Positions 10,568 to 19,291 of a DNA stretch of 39,919 nucleotides are shown one piece after another. Under the pieces are notes generated by a model that saw only the letters and a list, made by a program, of their open reading frames with translations, did not search any database and was not told where the DNA came from. The stretch covers positions 1 to 39,919 of the forward strand of contig JACRMA010000089.1 of the NCBI GenBank assembly GCA_016235085.1, written 5' to 3'. The first letter of the stretch is position 1. Each line of letters starts with the position of its first letter. A program made the translations under genes and the position numbers. This DNA comes from Candidatus Zixiibacteriota bacterium (GTDB lineage: Bacteria > Zixibacteria > MSB-5A5 > WJJR01).

Positions 10568-11530
10568 CTACTTCTTGCGGCGGACGGCGTATCCGTATTG
10601 CGTTGGCCAGGTGGGTTCCTGCCCAAGGGCTGCCTGAGCCTTGAGCGCCCAATACGGCTCCCGCAGCATTTCACGTCCGATCAGCACAATATCGGGAATC
10701 ACGCCCCCGCTGGACGTGTCGATCATATCCACGCCCGCCTCACGGAGTGCGGTTCCGAGCACTACGGAATCATCGATGGTCCATCCGCCATCCACCCAGT
10801 CGGTGGCAGAGATACGGGCAAAGAGAGCCGTCTCGTTCGGAATCACGGCACGCACCGAATGCGCGATTTCAAGCAGGAACCGCATACGATTCGCCAGGCT
10901 TCCGCCGTACGGGTCGGTGCGTTTGTTGCTCAGAGGGGAGAGGAACTGATCGATGAGATATCCGTGGGCAGCGTGCAGTTCGATCACCTTGTAACCTGCC
11001 TGTGACGATCTCCTGGCAGCCTCCGCAAAGGCAGAAATCACCGTGTGAATCTCGGATTCGCTGAGTGATTGCGGCACCAATCCATCGGCATGAAACGAGA
11101 TTGCGCTGGCACTCACTACCGGCCAGCCGCCCTCGGCGGCACTGCGTATCGCGCTCCCGCCTTCCCACGGGGGCCGGCAGCTCGCTTTGCGTCCGGCGTG
11201 CGCAATTTGAATTCCCGGGACGGCACCCATGCTCTCGATGAATCGCGCGATCCGCGCCAATGGCTCGATCTGGTCATCACTCCACAGCCCCAGATCGCCC
11301 GGCGTGATTCGCCCGGCGGGTGTCACCGCCGTCGCCTCCACAATCACCAGGCCAGCCCCGCCGACCGCCCGGCTGCCGAGATGGACCACGTGCCAGTCAT
11401 TCGCCATCCCATCGGTCGCGCTGTACTGGCACATCGGTGAAACCGCAATGCGGTTTCGCAAACTCACTCCGCGAATAGGAAGCGGGCTCAACAAGTCTAC
11501 AGGTCCACTCTTCTTGTCCACTTCGTCCAC
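10568..11530 (-). CDS. old yellow enzyme-family NADH:flavin oxidoreductase with internal deletion
   Basis: NRIAVSPMCQYSATDGMANDWHVVHLGSRAVGGAGL, IQIAHAGRKAS, HAAHGYLIDQFLSPLSNKRTDPYGGS; abrupt SSGGVIPD|IVLIGREMLREPYW junction. Confidence 0.88.
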   Translation of the reverse strand: MDEVDKKSGPVDLLSPLPIRGVSLRNRIAVSPMCQYSATDGMANDWHVVHLGSRAVGGAGLVIVEATAVTPAGRITPGDLGLWSDDQIEPLARIARFIESMGAVPGIQIAHAGRKASCRPPWEGGSAIRSAAEGGWPVVSASAISFHADGLVPQSLSESEIHTVISAFAEAARRSSQAGYKVIELHAAHGYLIDQFLSPLSNKRTDPYGGSLANRMRFLLEIAHSVRAVIPNETALFARISATDWVDGGWTIDDSVVLGTALREAGVDMIDTSSGGVIPDIVLIGREMLREPYWALKAQAALGQEPTWPTQYGYAVRRKK

Positions 11531-11539
11531 CTTGTCCGT

Positions 11540-12562
11540 TCAAGTTGTTGTGACCCCAATCGTCCAATCATCGCTGGCAGATTCGGAAACGTCAACATCA
11601 ACTTCGAGAAACTGTTTGAGGACACTGATGTTGGTCCGCGTGTGTTGAGTGGGGGAGAGGGTCCGGAACTTCCCGCCACCAGCGAGCGCCATGGGAATCA
11701 GGAGTTGATCGGCCAGATGCCGTCCCACTGGGACACTGGCGGACATGTACCGTTCCACTGCCTCCGCCGTCTCGCGCGCGACCTGCTCGCCGCGGACGCC
11801 CCGCCGCCCAAATCCGGTGATGACTTCCATGATGTGCTCACTCTCAATCTCGACGACAATGGCGTTTCCCGGCCCGAACGAGTTGTCGATGACCTCGGTG
11901 TGAAGCGATTCCGCTCCCCAGCGCAGCTTGCTGCCCAGTGTGCGCAGTTCGCGTTCGGCAATCTCACGAGGCAGTAGGGCCACCATCGCCCGCGCGCTGT
12001 GTGTCTTGATCACGCCACGCTGCATCAACTCAATCCGCGACAGCGCGGGGGATGGCTCGATCGAACCGACGATTCTGCCGCCGCCGGCCGGATAGAATCC
12101 GGGACGCTCCATCCGGGCCTTGACCCGCGGACCCATGCGGTTCAGAATCGGGAGAAAGCACCGGTCGAGGAAATCGAATGGCGGGGCCGCCGGATTGTGG
12201 GTCCCTCCCTCGACAATAATCTCGGAGGCGCCTGTGGCTGTTAGGAGTGCCGGGAGCACTGTCTGCAAGACCAGCGTGCAACTTCCCGCCGTGCCGACGT
12301 CGAATCGATACTGGCCGGGATTGATCGCCTGAGGCGCGAAAAACAATTCGGGTGAGCCGAGTTCGGCACCGTGTGTCTCGGCAGCGCCGATCCGGACGGC
12401 GGCCTTGACCGCCGCCAGATGCTGATGCAGCAGGCCGGGCTTTCGGCGCCCCGCTCGAATACTCTGAATCCGGATTTCCCGGCCCGTGACCAGCGACAGT
12501 GCGAGGGCCGTGCGGAGAATCTGCCCGCCACCCTCCCCCAGTGAACCGTCTATGTTGATCAT
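11540..12562 (-). CDS. rtcA: RNA 3'-terminal phosphate cyclase
   Basis: IDGSLGEGGGQILRTALALSLVTGREIRIQSIRAGRRKPGLLHQHLAAV and RGVRGEQVARETAEAVERYM. Confidence 0.95.
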   Translation of the reverse strand: MINIDGSLGEGGGQILRTALALSLVTGREIRIQSIRAGRRKPGLLHQHLAAVKAAVRIGAAETHGAELGSPELFFAPQAINPGQYRFDVGTAGSCTLVLQTVLPALLTATGASEIIVEGGTHNPAAPPFDFLDRCFLPILNRMGPRVKARMERPGFYPAGGGRIVGSIEPSPALSRIELMQRGVIKTHSARAMVALLPREIAERELRTLGSKLRWGAESLHTEVIDNSFGPGNAIVVEIESEHIMEVITGFGRRGVRGEQVARETAEAVERYMSASVPVGRHLADQLLIPMALAGGGKFRTLSPTQHTRTNISVLKQFLEVDVDVSESASDDWTIGVTTT

Positions 12563-12585
12563 GATGAAATCCGGTTTCCTGGCGG

Positions 12586-13353
12586 TTAGAAGCGCAGCGA
12601 AAGACAGCTCAAGCCACCATCAAGTTTCCGGAACTCCGAGACGTCAAGAATGATGGTTTGGTACCCACGCGTCTCAATCGCCGTTTTCGTTTTCGGGTAA
12701 CCATCGGCGACCAACACAGTCCCATTCAGCCATAGGCAATTTGCGACATACGACTCCTCGCATTCAACACGTATGCATTTGAAATTCGAGAATTCAGCCC
12801 GGCCTGCCAACGCCTCGCCAACGACAAGCAGGTCATCATCGATGCAGGCGACCACTGACTTGAGATGGAGGACGTCCGCGAGGGGTACGGTGGAACCGGA
12901 CAGTCCATGTGATTCGAGTATCTGAATCAACTGACGGGCGCCCTCGGCATTGGTGCGTCCCGAGAGTCCGATGAAGTAGTGATCGCCGGTCATCAGAATG
13001 TCCCCGCCATCAACGGTTCCCGGTGCCTCCACACGTTCCACCACCGAGAACAACTCCCGAATCACCGGTTCCATGGACTCCGTCTCCCCGCGGCGCGACG
13101 GCGCGCCGGGGCGCGTGATGATCGCGCAGCGGGGTGTCAGCAAAGCCACATCTTCCACGAAGGTCGAGTCGGGGTGTTCGTCATCGGCATCGAGACAAAT
13201 GACCTTGAGGCCACAGGCACGAAGTGCCTCCCGGTAGGCTTCGTGCTGCCGTAATGCCAGCTTGTAATCAGGTGGTCCCAGATTCGCCGAGGTCAGGCCG
13301 TTGACCATCGATGGTCCGGGCGGGCGGACAATGGCACTTGTGAATCGATTCAT
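12586..13353 (-). CDS. dimethylarginine dimethylaminohydrolase-like (amidinotransferase-superfamily) hydrolase
   Basis: MNRFTSAIVRPPGPSMVNGLT; DSTFVEDVALL; GTVDGGDIL; HLKSVVACIDDDLLVV; C-terminal DGGLSCLSLRF with catalytic-type Cys. Confidence 0.88.
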   Translation of the reverse strand: MNRFTSAIVRPPGPSMVNGLTSANLGPPDYKLALRQHEAYREALRACGLKVICLDADDEHPDSTFVEDVALLTPRCAIITRPGAPSRRGETESMEPVIRELFSVVERVEAPGTVDGGDILMTGDHYFIGLSGRTNAEGARQLIQILESHGLSGSTVPLADVLHLKSVVACIDDDLLVVGEALAGRAEFSNFKCIRVECEESYVANCLWLNGTVLVADGYPKTKTAIETRGYQTIILDVSEFRKLDGGLSCLSLRF

Positions 13354-13381
13354 GGCGGTACGGGCGGAAACGCCCAGCACA

Positions 13382-15334
13382 TCAGTCGCCGTGCTTGACG
13401 CGGATTCGCCGGGTCACAGCGTGTCCGCCGGACGTTGCCGTGAGGAAGTAGACCCCATCCGGCACGTTGCTGATGTCGAGCTGCACTGTCGCTTCCTTGA
13501 TGTCGGGGAACGACCGTTGAAACACCGTCTTCTTACCGCCTTCATCCGTGATCGAAATCGCGACTTCGCCCGGCTCGTTCTGGAACAGCTCCACCGAGAA
13601 GATCCCCTTGTTGCGAACCGGGAACGGGTTCACCAACGGCAGCGTGTCAGTCGGAACAAGGGGTTGCGCATTGAGGCCCACGCGGAACGAATGGCGGATC
13701 TCGCTGCCGAAATCGGCGTTAAAGGAACGAATTAGATGATCTTGTGTATCCAAAAGGCGTACATAGCCATAGCCGCCATCGGGATTCGCCCAGAAGTCGA
13801 GTCCATCGCCGGTTGTATCAGCGAAGACAAGCTGGTAACACCCGGGAGAAAACGCCAGAGTGTCACGATAGATAGTGCCTGGCCGTAAGGACCCGGGCTG
13901 GCGACTTCGGACAACATTGCCGGCGGCGTCGATCAGCTGGTAACCATTCTGAGTTGATTCTTTGTTCGTCAGGAATGTCAGTATGAACCGGGTGGGATAG
14001 ACTGGTGTTGCGGGGATGTAAGAGGCCATTGTGTTGTCCGCCGGGTATTCGTCCATCACCCGGTCCGGCGAACTGACGGTGACTTCAAACCTGCCGCCTT
14101 CGCGCATTGAGATCACAGGACCCGGCAGGTCGATTATCGTGTCCCTGAGCGGAGCGAGGTCCCCCTCCCAGTGGGATCTAATCGGTTCCCCGCCATCAAT
14201 CTGATACTTGATCTCGAGTGACCTGAGCGTCAGGCGCCCGCTGTTCCTGATGCGTATCTGGGGGTTGCCGCAGATCGGGTTCAACCGTTCGTACTCATTT
14301 GCCGAGCTGGGTGCGAGGATATCCAGTACTGAGACATCGTGTGCGGCGCGAGGCTGGCCGCAATAGAACAGGTACGAATGCAGGCAGTAGTTGGCCGTGG
14401 GCGTCTTGGTGTTCGAGTACGGTTGCATCGCGATTGCCAGCGAGTGAGTCGAGCCGGAGTCGATCGCGAAATCGACGATATCTGGCCGAACGATTGAGCC
14501 GGGACACCAGTTCGCCCGGTCATACAGCCAGGTGCCCGCTTGCGGATACAACGGATTGGTGCCGCAACGGCGCCACAACTGCCGTTCATCACGCACCGAG
14601 TCGTCGAGCAGCACGCGCCGGGTCTTGCTGCAGAATTCCGCGCAATTCTCTGAATCATCCATCCCGTGTCCGGTTTGGACAATTCGCAAACGCGCCCATT
14701 GCGCCCCAAACCGATCGGTAAACGGAATCGGGCGCAGCAGATTCTCGATGGGTTTGGATGTATCCCCATAGGGGAAAGTGCCATTCCAGAGCGTGTCCAT
14801 GCCCAAAATCGGCAGCGCCGGCGGCCCCTCAGTCAGGGCGAAGTCCAGCGTGATCAGCCAGCCGCGGTCGGTGTTGCTTTCGTACCCGCCGTGATTGAAT
14901 TCTATTTCAACGGAATCGTGCAGCAAGAACCCGAAGTCGGTGATATCCGTTTGCCAGGTGAAATGCCACGACGGCCCGAAGCGGCTGCCGTAAGGGGAAA
15001 TCATGCGCGCCAGTTCGATATCGCGCGAAGGCGAATCCGTTCCTCCCGTGCGCCGCAAAAAGATGCCGTCGATGTAATCCCATTCGCCGCAGCGGAGGCT
15101 GTCAGGGCAACGATAGGTCACCGACAAAACGATCCGGCGGTAGGCCGTCGCGGCCGATGGGAAGACCGCCCAGTTGCGGTAAGCGTTGAATCCCTTCGAG
15201 GGATCGGTGACGACTTTGCAGTTGGCATGCGACACGACATTCGTGACGTCACCGGTCCTGGCCGCGCCCTGCACAGGCGCGATTGCCAGAACCAGAGCGA
15301 GTACGTGTGCAAACGTGAACGAGGCCTTAAACAT
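13382..15334 (-). CDS. secreted PNGase F-like protein with C-terminal sorting-like domain
   Basis: CGEWDYIDGIFL, ELARMISPYG, TDITDFGFLL, GHGMDDSENCAEFC, RANWCPG resemble PNGase F N/C domains; C-terminal LDISNVPDGVYFLTATSGGHAVTRRIRVKHGD. Confidence 0.82.
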   Translation of the reverse strand: MFKASFTFAHVLALVLAIAPVQGAARTGDVTNVVSHANCKVVTDPSKGFNAYRNWAVFPSAATAYRRIVLSVTYRCPDSLRCGEWDYIDGIFLRRTGGTDSPSRDIELARMISPYGSRFGPSWHFTWQTDITDFGFLLHDSVEIEFNHGGYESNTDRGWLITLDFALTEGPPALPILGMDTLWNGTFPYGDTSKPIENLLRPIPFTDRFGAQWARLRIVQTGHGMDDSENCAEFCSKTRRVLLDDSVRDERQLWRRCGTNPLYPQAGTWLYDRANWCPGSIVRPDIVDFAIDSGSTHSLAIAMQPYSNTKTPTANYCLHSYLFYCGQPRAAHDVSVLDILAPSSANEYERLNPICGNPQIRIRNSGRLTLRSLEIKYQIDGGEPIRSHWEGDLAPLRDTIIDLPGPVISMREGGRFEVTVSSPDRVMDEYPADNTMASYIPATPVYPTRFILTFLTNKESTQNGYQLIDAAGNVVRSRQPGSLRPGTIYRDTLAFSPGCYQLVFADTTGDGLDFWANPDGGYGYVRLLDTQDHLIRSFNADFGSEIRHSFRVGLNAQPLVPTDTLPLVNPFPVRNKGIFSVELFQNEPGEVAISITDEGGKKTVFQRSFPDIKEATVQLDISNVPDGVYFLTATSGGHAVTRRIRVKHGD

Positions 15335-15356
15335 CCCTGGTCCTTTGCTCTGACTC

Positions 15357-16499
15357 CTACTTCCCGAAGAACGCCGCCACCTCGCGGATCTGTTCGCGTG
15401 TCGAAATCCCCTGGGGACACAGTTCCTCGCAGTCTCCACACTCTTTGCACTGCGAAGCGAATCCAGCGCCATTCGATGTCCCCGCCCTCAGCATGAATTC
15501 GTACAACCCTTTGGCCCGGTCGGCGGCGTCGTACATGTGTGCCAGATTGTAGATCTCGAAGCACGTCGGGATCTTCACGCCCGAAGGGCAGGGGATACAG
15601 TAATTGCACGAGGTGCAAGGCACCTTGATTCGCTTACGATACTCTTCCCGGGCGAGGTCGAAGAGACTCAATTCCTTCGTGGACAAACACGACGGAGTTG
15701 CCGTTCGGGCCGACTCGATATTCTCACGGACCTGCTCCAACGTGCCCATCCCAGAGAGCACGACACTGACCTCGGGATGGTTCCATATCCAGCGCAGCGC
15801 CCAGTCGGCGAGCGTACGCTTGGTACTCGCACGATTCCAAACGTCCTGCACAGCAGGGACCTCGCGTGTCAGCACGCCGCCCCGCAGCGGTTCCATGACC
15901 ACGATTCCCAGTCCGCGTGAAGCCGTGTAATGAAGGCCCTCGGTCCCGGCCTGGTAGTCCTCATCCATGAAGTTGTACTGAATCTGACAGAAGCTCCAGT
16001 CGTAGCCACCGACGATCTTCTTGAAGACATCAGCCTGGTCATGGAATGAAAATCCGGCGTAACGGATCCGTCCGTCGGCAATGGCGCCGTCCAGGAATTC
16101 GCCGATCCCGAGACGCTGCATGTTCTCCCAGGACGCCTGATTCAGAGAGTGGACGAGGTAGAAGTCGATCTGCCTGGTCTGAAGCCGCTTCAACTGCTCA
16201 TCGAGATACTTGTCCATGTCGGCGCGCGATGTGACCAGCCAGCTCGGCAGTTTCGTTGCCAACTGAACCCTGCTGCGATAGCCATCCTGCAATGCCCGGC
16301 CCACAAACGGCTCGCTCTCGCCGTTGTGATAGGGATACGCCGTGTCCACGTAGTTGACACCATGGTCAATCGCCCAGCGGAGCATCTCGGCCGCTCTGGG
16401 CTCGTCGATATGCCCGTCGCCATCCACCGGCAATCGCATACATCCGAAGCCCAGGATCGATAGGGCAGGATCGGTGTCCGGCACGGTGTGGTAAAGCAT
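15357..16499 (-). CDS. aldo/keto reductase with C-terminal 4Fe-4S Cys motifs
   Basis: LGFGCMRLPVDGDGHID, NYVDTAYPYHNGESE; C-terminal CTSCNYCIPCPSGVKIP and CKECGDCEELCPQGI. Confidence 0.93.
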   Translation of the reverse strand: MLYHTVPDTDPALSILGFGCMRLPVDGDGHIDEPRAAEMLRWAIDHGVNYVDTAYPYHNGESEPFVGRALQDGYRSRVQLATKLPSWLVTSRADMDKYLDEQLKRLQTRQIDFYLVHSLNQASWENMQRLGIGEFLDGAIADGRIRYAGFSFHDQADVFKKIVGGYDWSFCQIQYNFMDEDYQAGTEGLHYTASRGLGIVVMEPLRGGVLTREVPAVQDVWNRASTKRTLADWALRWIWNHPEVSVVLSGMGTLEQVRENIESARTATPSCLSTKELSLFDLAREEYRKRIKVPCTSCNYCIPCPSGVKIPTCFEIYNLAHMYDAADRAKGLYEFMLRAGTSNGAGFASQCKECGDCEELCPQGISTREQIREVAAFFGK

Positions 16500-16537
16500 A
16501 TCGGGAAACTCGGTGGACGGAGACATGTGTTGGAAAT

Positions 16538-16562
16538 GTCATTCCCGCGGAAGCGGGAATCC
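16538..16562. repeat. REP-like palindrome (GTCATTCCCGCGGAAGCGGGAATCC)
   Basis: Palindromic attcccgcggaagcgggaat in the spacer between the aldo/keto reductase and lyase genes. Confidence 0.7.
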
Positions 16563-16594
16563 AGTGAATCCGGCAGAGATGAGCCGTTCGAAGC

Positions 16595-18118
16595 CTACCC
16601 CAGGCTTCCCACAACTCCCTCCACTGCATCCAGAATCTCCCCGCTCTCGACCACTTTTCGCATGATGTTGTGATCGGGGTACATCGGGCGATCTTCGTCG
16701 AGATGGGCGATGTGTTTGCGGATAATCGAGCGGGCGGTGGAGACACCACGGCCGGGAGTGAAATCGCGAAAGTCGAGTGCCTGGGCGGCGGCCATGAATT
16801 CGATTCCCAGTACGCCGTAGGCGTTTTCGAGAATCTGATCATTCTTCAGGGCCGTGTTCATGCCCATCGAGACGAAATCCTCCTGATCCGCAGCCGCGGG
16901 GATGGAGCCGACACTGGCCGGGGCCGAGAGCATCCGTTGCTCGACAATGAGCGTGTCCGCCGTGTACTGGCTGAGCATCATCCCCGAAAACATGCCGGCG
17001 CCCTTGGTCAGGAAAGGGGGGAGGCCAACACTTAACGCAGGGTTGGTCAGCCGGTTCAGGCGCCGTTCCGAGAGAACACACACCATCGTCACCGCAGTTC
17101 CGGCCAGGTCCATCGGCAGCGATACCGGCGTCCCCTGAAAATTCGCGCCGGTCAGGGTGAGCTTCTTTTCCGGCACAAAGATCGGATTATCGCCGACGCC
17201 ATTGAGTTCAATTTCAACTTGAGTCTTTGCAAACGCGATCGCGTCATGCGCCGCGCCGATCACTTGCGGTGAAGAACGCATGGAATACGCATCCTGGACC
17301 TTGGTCTTGATCTTCCGGGTGATCAGATCGCTGCCGTCGATGCATTGCATGATCGCCCTGGCGCTGCGCACCGCACCGGGAAAACCGCGCAACTCATGCA
17401 ACAGCACATTGTACGGTTTCATATTGGCGAGCAGGGCCTCCAGACTCATGGCGCAGGCGATCTCCGCCTGCTTGAACCAACGGTTCATGTCGTAGAGGTG
17501 AATCGCGCTGATCGCGGTGAGCAGATTCGAACCGTTGATGGTCGCCAGTCCGTCACGCGCCTGCAGTCCCGGGATGGGAATCCCAGCCTTGTTCAAAGCG
17601 TCTTTTCCCGGCAGCCGCTTCCCCTGGTAGAATGCCTCCCCTTCGCCCATCATCAAAAGCGCTATCTGCGACATCGGGGCCAGATCCCCGGAGGCCCCCA
17701 CCGATCCCTTCCGGCACACGACCGGCGTGACGCCACGGTTGAGCAATTCCAGCAGGGTCAGTGTGATTTCAGGACGGCAGCCGGAGTTTCCATGCGCGTG
17801 CACATTGATGCGCCCGGCCATGGCGCCGCGGACATGCTCGATGGGTGCCGGATCGCCGATGCCCGCCGCGTGATTGTAAATCAGGTATCGCTGGAATTTC
17901 TGGACCTGGTCGTCGTTCAGGACAACTTCGGAGAATTCACCGATGCCGGTATTGACGCCGTACATGATTTCATGCGCCTGGATCTTTTCCTCCAGCATCG
18001 CACGGCAGGTCTTGATTCGCGCCAGCGCGTCGGGATGAAGCTGCACTTTCTCCCCGTGACGCGCGATTTTAACGATCTTGTCAACGGTCAATCCGGAACC
18101 ATCAAGGACGATACTCAT
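16595..18118 (-). CDS. histidine ammonia-lyase-like aromatic amino acid lyase (MIO family)
   Basis: MIO signature GSVGASGDLAPMSQIALLMMGEGEAFYQG; YGVNTGIGEFSEVVL; QEDFVSMGMNTALKN. Confidence 0.88.
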   Translation of the reverse strand: MSIVLDGSGLTVDKIVKIARHGEKVQLHPDALARIKTCRAMLEEKIQAHEIMYGVNTGIGEFSEVVLNDDQVQKFQRYLIYNHAAGIGDPAPIEHVRGAMAGRINVHAHGNSGCRPEITLTLLELLNRGVTPVVCRKGSVGASGDLAPMSQIALLMMGEGEAFYQGKRLPGKDALNKAGIPIPGLQARDGLATINGSNLLTAISAIHLYDMNRWFKQAEIACAMSLEALLANMKPYNVLLHELRGFPGAVRSARAIMQCIDGSDLITRKIKTKVQDAYSMRSSPQVIGAAHDAIAFAKTQVEIELNGVGDNPIFVPEKKLTLTGANFQGTPVSLPMDLAGTAVTMVCVLSERRLNRLTNPALSVGLPPFLTKGAGMFSGMMLSQYTADTLIVEQRMLSAPASVGSIPAAADQEDFVSMGMNTALKNDQILENAYGVLGIEFMAAAQALDFRDFTPGRGVSTARSIIRKHIAHLDEDRPMYPDHNIMRKVVESGEILDAVEGVVGSLG

Positions 18119-18364
18119 CACAGTCTCCTCTGCGCCGCCAATCTACGACAGCATCGCGGCTGGGACAACCCGCACCTGCCAACAGCGCCGGGTTTTCCCC
18201 GAGGGCCGTGCAGTTTTGTCAGCGGTCAGACTGACATGGCGCACGAGGCACAGATCCGTGACCGTCAGGTGCGGAAACCAAGTGGGAGGGTGGTTCGCGT
18301 TGGCGGATGACCCTCCCGAAGCGACGGTGGCCGTGTCTGGATGGTTTGCACACGAATCCCCGCG

Positions 18365-19129
18365 TTAATGGGCTACTGGGGGACGTCCCGTCGCGGGCGG
18401 TTCATTCCCAATCGGCAGCGTGTATCGCGTGTGGAGGGAGTCCGAAACCTCGAATGTCACCGACTTCGAAAATGTTGAGTCAGCCAATTCTGCATCGATC
18501 CTGATGCGCAGCGCAGCCTCAGAACCGGCGGCGATCGCGCCACTGGGCGTCTCGATTTTGATCCGCGAGAGCGCTGGGGATACCTGGTGGATTCGAAGAT
18601 CGTGGTTGGACCAGTTCTTCACGCGAACTCTGAAATTCCACGCCTGCGTGCTGGGGGTCTTCTTGACCGTATCCAGATTCAATCCCATGGGAGTAAACGT
18701 CAGCGGCCGGAGGGAATCTGGTTTCGGAGTCGGGTACGCCGTAAAGTCGAGCAAAGGTGGCGGCGCCCCAGGGGACTCCAACTGAATGGTCGACGATTTC
18801 CGGACGAACATGCTGTACGATCCGGTCGAGAATGTCATCTCAACGTCTGTGCTGTCACCAGGCGCCAGCGCTTTCTTCTTGAGTGGTGCTTTCGTGCATC
18901 CGCAACCCGGGCGCACATCCTTGAGTTTGAGCGTGTCGGTTCCGCTGTTCTTCAGCCAGAAGACATGCGCCACTTTCACGTTTTGCGACGTGTAGCCATA
19001 ATCGAACGCTGTCTCCGGGACTTCCAGCTTCGGTCCTCCTGTTTGCGATGGCCCTGGGTCAGCCGCCGGTGAGGGGTTCGCGTGAAGAACCAGGAGGGTG
19101 CCGAGCATAGCGGCGATGTGACCTTTCAT
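18365..19129 (-). CDS. DUF1573 exported protein, Cys form
   Basis: LEVPETAFDYGYTSQNVKVAHVFWLKNSGTDTLKLKDVRPGCGCTKAPLKKKALAPGDSTDVEMTF; N-terminal signal peptide. Confidence 0.85.
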   Translation of the reverse strand: MKGHIAAMLGTLLVLHANPSPAADPGPSQTGGPKLEVPETAFDYGYTSQNVKVAHVFWLKNSGTDTLKLKDVRPGCGCTKAPLKKKALAPGDSTDVEMTFSTGSYSMFVRKSSTIQLESPGAPPPLLDFTAYPTPKPDSLRPLTFTPMGLNLDTVKKTPSTQAWNFRVRVKNWSNHDLRIHQVSPALSRIKIETPSGAIAAGSEAALRIRIDAELADSTFSKSVTFEVSDSLHTRYTLPIGNEPPATGRPPVAH

Positions 19130-19204
19130 GGTGTACCGTCTCCTATGGATTTATGGTGAACACCGCCTCTGTTGAGCTGGCGGAGATTGGTGATAGAGAT
19201 TGTG

Positions 19205-19264
19205 GTGGCGCACCGCGAAGCGGTGGCGAACACAACGGGCGCACCGTCAGGAAACGGTACGCCC
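19205..19264. repeat. two adjacent palindromes (tggcgcaccgcgaagcggtggcga; gggcgcaccgtcaggaaacggtacgccc)
   Basis: Two stem-loops in the spacer between the DUF1573 genes. Confidence 0.5.
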
Positions 19265-19291
19265 GAATCGAATAGTGTGAAACGAGAACAG

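Noticed and set aside
14666-15496. 276-aa plus-strand ORF antisense to the PNGase F-like gene
   Set aside because: No domain signal; complementary strand encodes a well-supported protein.
17345-18310. 321-aa plus-strand ORF antisense to the lyase gene
   Set aside because: Shadow ORF opposite a clear MIO-family lyase.
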